DNA from: Limnomonas spitsbergensis
Taxonomy: Eukaryota; Chlorophyta; Chlorophyceae; Chlamydomonadales
Length of the DNA: 64,000 nucleotides
Assembly: GCA_037349105.1 (NCBI GenBank)
Contig: JAYJMM010000028.1
Location: 62,001-126,000 of the forward strand
Direction: 5' to 3'
Shown here piece after piece: positions 57,361 through 64,000 of the stretch; position 1 is the stretch's first letter; every line of letters starts with the position of its first letter. Under the pieces are notes generated by a model. The model had not been told where the DNA came from and searched no databases. It saw nothing but the letters and a program-made list of their open reading frames with translations. The translations under genes were made by a program, and so were the position numbers.

Positions 57361-58551
57361 ATGTCATCAGCTTACCATTGCCGGCTAGCATTATTTGTTT
57401 TTGTCTTGCGGGTTGTATGTGCGTGCAACTACAGCCACTGGGAAGCTCGCATTGACACTGACTTACATGTTTATACAAAACATGGTATCACATGGGGCGA
57501 CGTTGTCAGGGCGTCCGAAGCAGTCTGTGGTGGCTACCTGGTCACAATACAATCAAACGAATTGTATGCATATCCTCTGGGCTGGGAACAGTCAACGCGG
57601 ATCATGAAAGCACGGGAAGGAAATCGTCACAACGTTCTGCGGATGGTGAGAACCAATTTGCTTTGTCCCTCCGTTTTTTCCCTGATTGTCCCAAGCAAGA
57701 GTTAACCGCCCAAATTAATTGCACAGATGGCCAACTCGCTATGTGGAGCAGACTTGCCGAATATAACGTTCGTTGTCAACTCATACGATCGATTGTGTAT
57801 AGAGGACCGCACCCGTCCAGTCCCTGTTTTCTCGTGGGGAAAGGACAACTCCGACGATCATCAAATTCTGTACCCTTACTGGACATTCTATGACTTCAAT
57901 GACACTGCGAGCCCATTTTCTTTTAGCCCACCATGGCAGGATCGTGTCGACAAAGGGTTTTGGCGTGGTACAACAACTGGCGGTTATTTCTCAGGACACA
58001 ACTGGCGCAATTACCCCAGGAGCAAACTTGTACAGCGATGTAACGCCAGTTATTTCTGTGATGCCAAGTACACTGGATTTCCCCAAGCGTCATCGCGAGC
58101 AGCTCAAGAAATAAAGGCGGAAGGACTAATGGGAGACATCGTGAGCCTGCACGCAATGGCAGGGTACAAGTACCTCATCGTGAATGATGGTAACATGGCG
58201 CCCAGTTCAAGATTGGCTTTGTTCATGAAATCTGGGTCCCTTCTCTTAAAACAGGAAAGCTCGGCAATCGAATTTTTTTATGGCGACCTTACTCCCTACG
58301 TCCATTACCTACCTGTTTCCTTCGAATTTGGAGACATATTGGCTAAAATTCAATGGGCTCGTCAGAATGATCGGATTTCAGAGGGGATTTCAAAGAATGC
58401 AATGCTGTACGCAAACAAGTTTTTTAAGCAAGAACACATAAATTGTTACTTTTCCAGGTTATTTAAGAAGTATAGCTCCGCTCAAAGGTTCGACGTGTTA
58501 ACCAACTCTTCATTTTATCACGTGCCACGAGAATGTCGAAAGCTTCAATAG
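57361..58551 (+). CDS. Secreted GT90 (CAP10/POGLUT-type) glycosyltransferase, copy B
   Basis: Exon 1 is 57361-57645 and exon 2 is 57727-58551. The 81-bp intron and both splice sites are the same as in copy A. The predicted 369 residues appear identical to copy A; I saw only a synonymous-type change near 58017. The signal peptide and all CAP10 motifs are kept. The neighbours on both sides are the same as for copy A. Confidence 0.9.
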
Positions 58552-59502
58552 AGACGTGATGTCCAATGCATATCCGAGCATATGAGGTGATATACAGTGA
58601 TCGATTGTTTTCACCGATGTGTCACTTGGCCCGCACGGACTCATCATTTATGTGCACACGGCTTGATTAAATATACCCTCGCTCTTACCTAGTACCAGGA
58701 TGGCAGCATGTACTTTGTTTATCACCTGCCTCTGTGTCCCCTCAGCATTGCTATTCGCCGCTAGATTGCTGAGAGATTCACGTCAACATGGATTCATATT
58801 CGTGGGCAGTGGTGGCAACAGCAAAAATGCATGTAATCAACGTGAAGCATGCTTCATCATATTCATATCACATGCATGCACTTCTCCTTCACATTGAGAC
58901 ATGCACCCGCCATCTTATAAGGGGAACTTCTTTGTTTAAATGACAGGCATAACATCGATGCCGGTGCACTTCAGGCAAAATGCCAGGGCAGAAAGGATTG
59001 GCGCAATATTGGCTGCTAAGTCCCATGAGAAGTCAACAAGGATTTGCCATACAGTCAGGGTAATTAATTACATTCCTTATGAATTTGAGCCAGGGGACCG
59101 GAGCCCCAAGGGATCATATTTCAGCCGTTACTGGATTCTTAGACATCAAACACTGCAGATTCGCAAGCACAACAAAGATTGAAATGCAGAAAGTTGTTTC
59201 CATTCCATAGTTTGTTTACAATATATTCCCATGCACGGCTGAGCTGTGTGGATATCTTACTTGCTTGTGTGGCTTTTTTTTGAGAGGCTTTGTTCAGGGC
59301 TACTCTCTAGTGGAACTCAGGTATCGAACTTGGTCTTCTTTGCCTTCCCGGCCTCTCCTTTTGTTCCTTTCCCCCCCTCTTCCTCTTAGTTTCTTCTGTT
59401 CCCCCCTCAGAAGAGTTGGGCACCCACGCGGCCGAGCTTTGTGCGGGTCTAGAGGTGTAACGTTATTGACTAGGTGTAACGATATATGCACATGATTTGA
59501 TT
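58552..59502. other. Downstream of GT90 copy B, no gene seen
   Basis: This is the counterpart of 37704-38654, with the same two small frames. Confidence 0.35.
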
Positions 59503-59738
59503 CAGTGCGCGGGTGAACACAGTGATTTAAAGGGTGAGGCAATGCCACCCATGGTGATTTTAAGGGCTTGGCAAGGCCACCCTTGGTGATTGAAAGGGCT
59601 TGGCAAGGCCACCCTTGGTGAATCCAGTGATCGGGTGACCAAGTAAACACGGTTAATTTTAGGGTGAGGCAAGGCCAACCTTGGTGACGAAGTGCCCGAG
59701 TGAGCACGGTGGTTCAAAAGGCGTGGTCACCCTTGGTA
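59503..59738 (+). repeat. Degenerate ~35-bp minisatellite, copy B
   Basis: It matches 38655-38890 in unit number and sequence. Confidence 0.8.
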
Positions 59739-62700
59739 AATTATATTCAGCTAACAACCGTACTGTGAGACATCGGCCCACCAACAGGCGGGTTGCCTGT
59801 TGATGTGGTGCATCGTTGGTTTTTCAAAAGAATAAGTGAAGACATGTCATATCGAGCAGACCGTTATCAGGCTGCAACATGAAACGGTGCGGAAGCGGGT
59901 CTGTTGGCAGCGGATCATTAGTAGAGTGCTACCACAATCGATTTCTTAAGCCGAGCGGTGGAGATCCTACTCCCCGGTCATGAAAGGAAAGGAGCCTGGC
60001 AGGTATGCCAGCTCGAGAGTATCCTGAACTGGATCCGGATCTCCACGATAACCCCAATGCATTTAGGAAAATCCTACGGCAAAGAGGGATGCCCGCCATG
60101 GTGGCTAGGGAGGGCAGTTTGAGTGCTGCCTCGGAGCGGCACCTGGAGGGTGGAAATGGCAAGGCGCTAGGGTGTGTCAAGCCGGTGGAATGGCTGTTAA
60201 ATGTAGCATTCGCAGCCCAGATCCTTCCTCAAGGGTCGTAGGGGTCGGGTGATGGCCAGGTATGCATGGCGACCAGTGCTCTGTGATCACGCCATTCTCT
60301 TAAGTAATAGCCTTAATTTTAAGACATGCCCGCTCTAGTAAACCTAAACTCCGCTGGTTTCAAAGCAATGGCGTGAAAGCAGAGGTCCCATATTGCCCAC
60401 ATTTAGTCTAAACTTGAGTTTACCACTGGAGGAAAGCATGAGAGCCCCTCCTACTTTTGTGTTCCTAAGATTGGAACGCAAAAGTATATGAAATCATCAC
60501 GTGATATCTGACAAGCAACATAAATATTTAGTGATGTATATATCCGATAACAACTGTCCCTATGAAGTGTAGCAAAGATCATGTGTCCGTCACTAATACG
60601 TGGGGGTGTTATGTCGCTTGCATGTCGAATTTCTAGAATGTTTGCCTCGTTTGCCTCCTTTGCCACTCAGCAGCTACATCCATGCCAGATAAGTGCCCCA
60701 AGAATTTGCTCATCACGGCTAACACCATTGATGTGACACCCCACGCTATATTGATTTGAGCAATGACAGCTAGCTTGAACCCGCTTGGCGTTGACGAAGA
60801 AATGACAAAACGTAAATTGTAACTGCCAAAAGACGCCAACGGGCGCAAGTCAGCCCATACTGAACATGGGCATATGCCCATTCAAGTAGAGGGCATTATA
60901 TATCCCCAAAGGCAGCTACCAACGCCCACCCCGTCAGCTCTCATGGGCCAAAATATACAACAAAGCGAAGCCATCTAAATGGGCAGTTCTTTCTTGTGAG
61001 TCAATGTACCCTTACCGATTGGGCCCTCTAACGCTGAGCTCGCCCGTAGGCGTCCATCACTGTTGTGAAGAGGAAGTCCGCCGCGGACCCGAAGCAGCCA
61101 TGGACGAAGTGGTGTTGGCATGAATAGCCCGAGTGGCCACTTCTTGCTAAAGGTGAGTGTGTTTATAAGCTGGAATATTGGTTTGAAAGCAATGCCTTGG
61201 GCAGCTTGAAAAGCATTTAACAGTGATGATCAGAAGGCAGGACTGCCAAGTAACGATCCAACAAAGCACTGGAAGTGGCATTCCATAACAGCTGAGTGGA
61301 GAAACTTGAAGATCGAGCTGAGGAGTTATTAGCTCGGCCTGATATTGCATGGGCATTTGGATCCGCGATTTAGGTTGGATCGCGAGTCTGCCAAGTGTTG
61401 ACAGCAGTAAGCATGTGGATCGGTTAGATTACCGGATCCAAGATTTTAAGTGGTCAATGACTGTGCACATGAGGACACGTATGCATAAAGAAGCAAACGC
61501 ATTGAGGAGGAGCTGTGCAAGCATCGCGGAATCGGAACATCCCGAAGCATTGCAAGGTGAGGGAGACGCTCTCAAAGATGGGACATCATTTGCCTTGCAA
61601 GCCTTTTATCTGTCCCTTCACTTTTGCTTACCCCTTTCCCTCTTTTTCGCTGTACCTTTTACTTAGACGCCCAAGCGGCCGAGCCTTCTTTGAGCTGGGC
61701 CCATAGGTGTAACGTCATTGACTGAATGGTGAGGGAAGATTAGCAGGCGAGATTAAAATACCGTCTGAGGGCCTGGCATTAAAGAGAAAGCAGGAGTAGC
61801 ATTCGATCCGCAAAGTGGAGTCCAATCCTTAGATTTAGATTGCCTGCAGTCCCGACCTGTCCAGCAAAAGCCCTCATCAGGCCACAATAGGTAAAGGAGC
61901 AGAGGTGTGCCGTTGACCGATGAGAGGTTGTTTTGTGCCAGCACGTGAACGTGTCAGGTTGAACGGTTATAAAACATGTGCGCAACATCCAGAATGCATA
62001 GATCACACTATGAACTGAATCCGGGTAGGCATCTCCACCCTAGCGCAATGAGGCACAGTGGGCGAGTGAGGGGCCCCAAGGGACCCTGGTGCATCACCAG
62101 GACCATGGTGATGCATATGATGCGATACTTGAGGAGGCGGCGCTACAAATCGCCATCGGTCAGGCAGGAAATGAGAATCCAGCGACGTGGGTGCGCAGTG
62201 TGGCCAAGGTGTATCGCACGCTTCGGGTCCACATGACGGGACGGCGTGCGTGACAATGCCGCACGAAGGGATCGGCCGAGGTGGGCCTGTGCCCCAATTA
62301 TCCCAGGAATTCCGAGGCAGGGCCTAAAAACATGAACAGTGGTTGAAGCTAAGAGGAGGAACCCCCGAGCTGGTTTGGGACACATGATCTGGGCAATGGG
62401 CCAGAATACGCATCGCAACCGAGGCCGCCAGGATTGAGAGGCGTTGCGCGGCGTGTTAAATAGGAGTGCGGGGCGTTGTCCCGTGGATGAGATCAGGCGG
62501 CCAGCAAGAATTGGACATCATCAGGGTCAGTGGGGCCGAGTGGGGCCACCGCTGACGCAGCGCCAATGCAAAGGAAGGCCGAGGCGGTTAGGCAAGACGA
62601 TGCAGTGGTCAAACATGAAGGATAATTGACCAGGCAAGTGGCTGCGCAGCCATCGGTGAGGGCACTTGTCGAACAGCATGGGCAGAAAAGCAAGGGTACT

Positions 62701-63421
62701 AGACCTGCGTTGCGAGCGGGAATCCCGTGGATTTGATGTCCGAGGAGGAGCTGTCCAACCCAGCAGAGGAAGGGTGAAGTAGTTGTGTAGCACGGCATCC
62801 AAGCGTTGCTGAGGCTGCCGCCCAATGCAGAGTCGCATCAGAGGAAACAAATGAGGTCGCGCCGTGCACATATCGAGGAGGCGCCTTATTCCACGGTGTG
62901 CGGAACACCGCTGCCCAGGTTCCTGACCAGTGTGGACAGGCCCGTCCAGGGATCCGAGGGAGGACCTAGGACGGAGAAGCAAAGAGGTGGCGGTCAAGGG
63001 GACAGCGTGTACGAGTTTTTAACAACCCGGCATTGAGACCCACGACCCGTGCGCGTGTTGCGGGACCCAATGGAGATGGGTCTTCCGCAGCAAGGCTGTC
63101 GGTCAATCTGGAAGATCTGGAAGAGGAGGAGAAATGATCGATCGGGTGGAGGGTGGTCGCGCAATGGGCTGCAATCCTGTGGACAAAGGTGTGTGCCAAG
63201 TACTTTTCCCAGCTCAGCGATCAAGGGCCATTGAGGAGTTCAGGAACCATCACATGTGGGAATTTCCTGCAGGATCAGTCCTCCCCTGTCCGGAAATCCT
63301 GCAGGAAATTTGACATAATTAGGAACGAGCAGCAAGGGGACAGAGACATGTGGCCGTCAGATTCTGAGGCCAGGGAGTACACGGGGGGCACGCAGCCGAG
63401 CCGGCCAAGCTACGACCCCCC
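59739..63421. other. Copy B counterpart of 38891-42581, no intact gene
   Basis: It contains the MITE fragment near 60266, the possible primer-binding site at 61727, the gag-like fragment near 62110-62250 and the 15-bp inverted repeat at 63261-63310. Confidence 0.5.
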
Positions 63422-64000
63422 ATGCATAAAGATGTGCCTAGTGGAGGGGGGAGCCCATCAGGGCCACGCCAGCCGCATGTGAATGAGAGAAGGAGCAGAG
63501 AGGGAACGGATCACATGCCGTTTATGGACGATATGAGACCCGGGTGTGAGGGTAAGCAACAGCCTTCTGAGGGTAGACGAAGGTCCCGGGATGGGGTAGA
63601 TCGGCTGCCATCTAAGAGGAGCCGTACCGTAGTAGGCAACCGCCAGGCGGTGGACAGTCCCAAAGGGACAGTGGTCTCAGGGATAGGGAACACCAGCCCA
63701 GCCGTGACCTATCTGGGGGTGGCAACGGAGAAGTATATGGATCGGGCTCCATCTCTGAAGACTCAGAATCTGGTGGATCTCATTGACTCGGATCCGGTGT
63801 CAGATTTGAGTCGTGGAAGGATAAAATAAAAGGTTGAGCATGGAACATACTGAGGTGAGCATGCAGTTGCAACAACATTTGGTGTTACAGCTGACGGGTG
63901 CAGTCCAATATGCCAAGATCCTACCCATACAAGGCAATATGCCCGTGCTGGATATGTTCAAATCTGGTGCAATTACTATCCGAAAGTGTTGTCAAGCGTG
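63422..64000 (+). pseudogene. Start of the retroelement gag, copy B, cut by window end
   Basis: It matches 42582-43160. The 135-codon opening frame ends in TAA at 63829 as in copy A, so the stop predates the duplication. Confidence 0.65.

Larger units (their letters stand above)
47737..64000 (+). repeat. Direct segmental duplication, copy B (runs off window)
   Basis: This copy is collinear with 26612-43160. Differences include a ~26-bp insertion near 48053, loss of ~300 bp near 55236 relative to copy A, and 20 extra bp in the MITE at 56073. Upstream of 47737 the two copies have different sequence. Confidence 0.92.

Overview
The window is eukaryotic nuclear DNA, most likely from a green-lineage alga. 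It has spliceosomal introns with clear GT/AG borders, secretory-pathway genes, and a heavy load of degenerate and nested mobile elements. The algal assignment rests on the retroelement type: an integrase joined to a PHD finger, and a cytosine methyltransferase captured inside an LTR-type element. I know both from algal genomes. No ribosomal RNA, tRNA, CRISPR array or bacterial operon is visible.

Layout. 0-5 kb: the 3' end of an unrecognised + strand gene, a cluster of short repeats with a strong hairpin, and three exons of an SDF2-like MIR-domain gene on the minus strand. 5-14 kb: two LINE-like fragments, a foldback element, a 466-bp hAT-like MITE with a perfect 8-bp target duplication, and a related 3.06-kb element with its own 8-bp duplication. 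That larger element carries twelve 180-bp tandem repeats. 14-23.5 kb: one decayed LTR-type retroelement on the minus strand. Its order is gag with a CCHC knuckle, a stub of reverse transcriptase, a C5-cytosine methyltransferase, an integrase and a PHD finger. Two copies of an ~860-bp repeat bound it. The reverse transcriptase core and RNase H are not visible.

24-64 kb: a 1.25-kb-arm inverted repeat leads into a near-identical direct duplication (26.6-43.2 kb and 47.7-64.0 kb, spacing about 21 kb). Each copy carries a secreted GT-A (GT2-like) glycosyltransferase on the minus strand and, head to head, a two-exon secreted GT90/CAP10 glycosyltransferase on the plus strand. Each copy also carries a decayed retroelement gag on the plus strand. 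A 3.58-kb non-coding unit recurs in tandem next to the second copy and in inverted form at 24-26.6 kb. hAT-like MITEs are scattered through these repeats.

The only genes that look intact are the four glycosyltransferase copies. Both families act in the secretory pathway, so they plausibly modify extracellular glycans or glycoproteins, and SDF2-like proteins assist ER protein folding. I see no evidence that these genes form a regulated cluster. The duplication could be real or could be two haplotypes joined in assembly.
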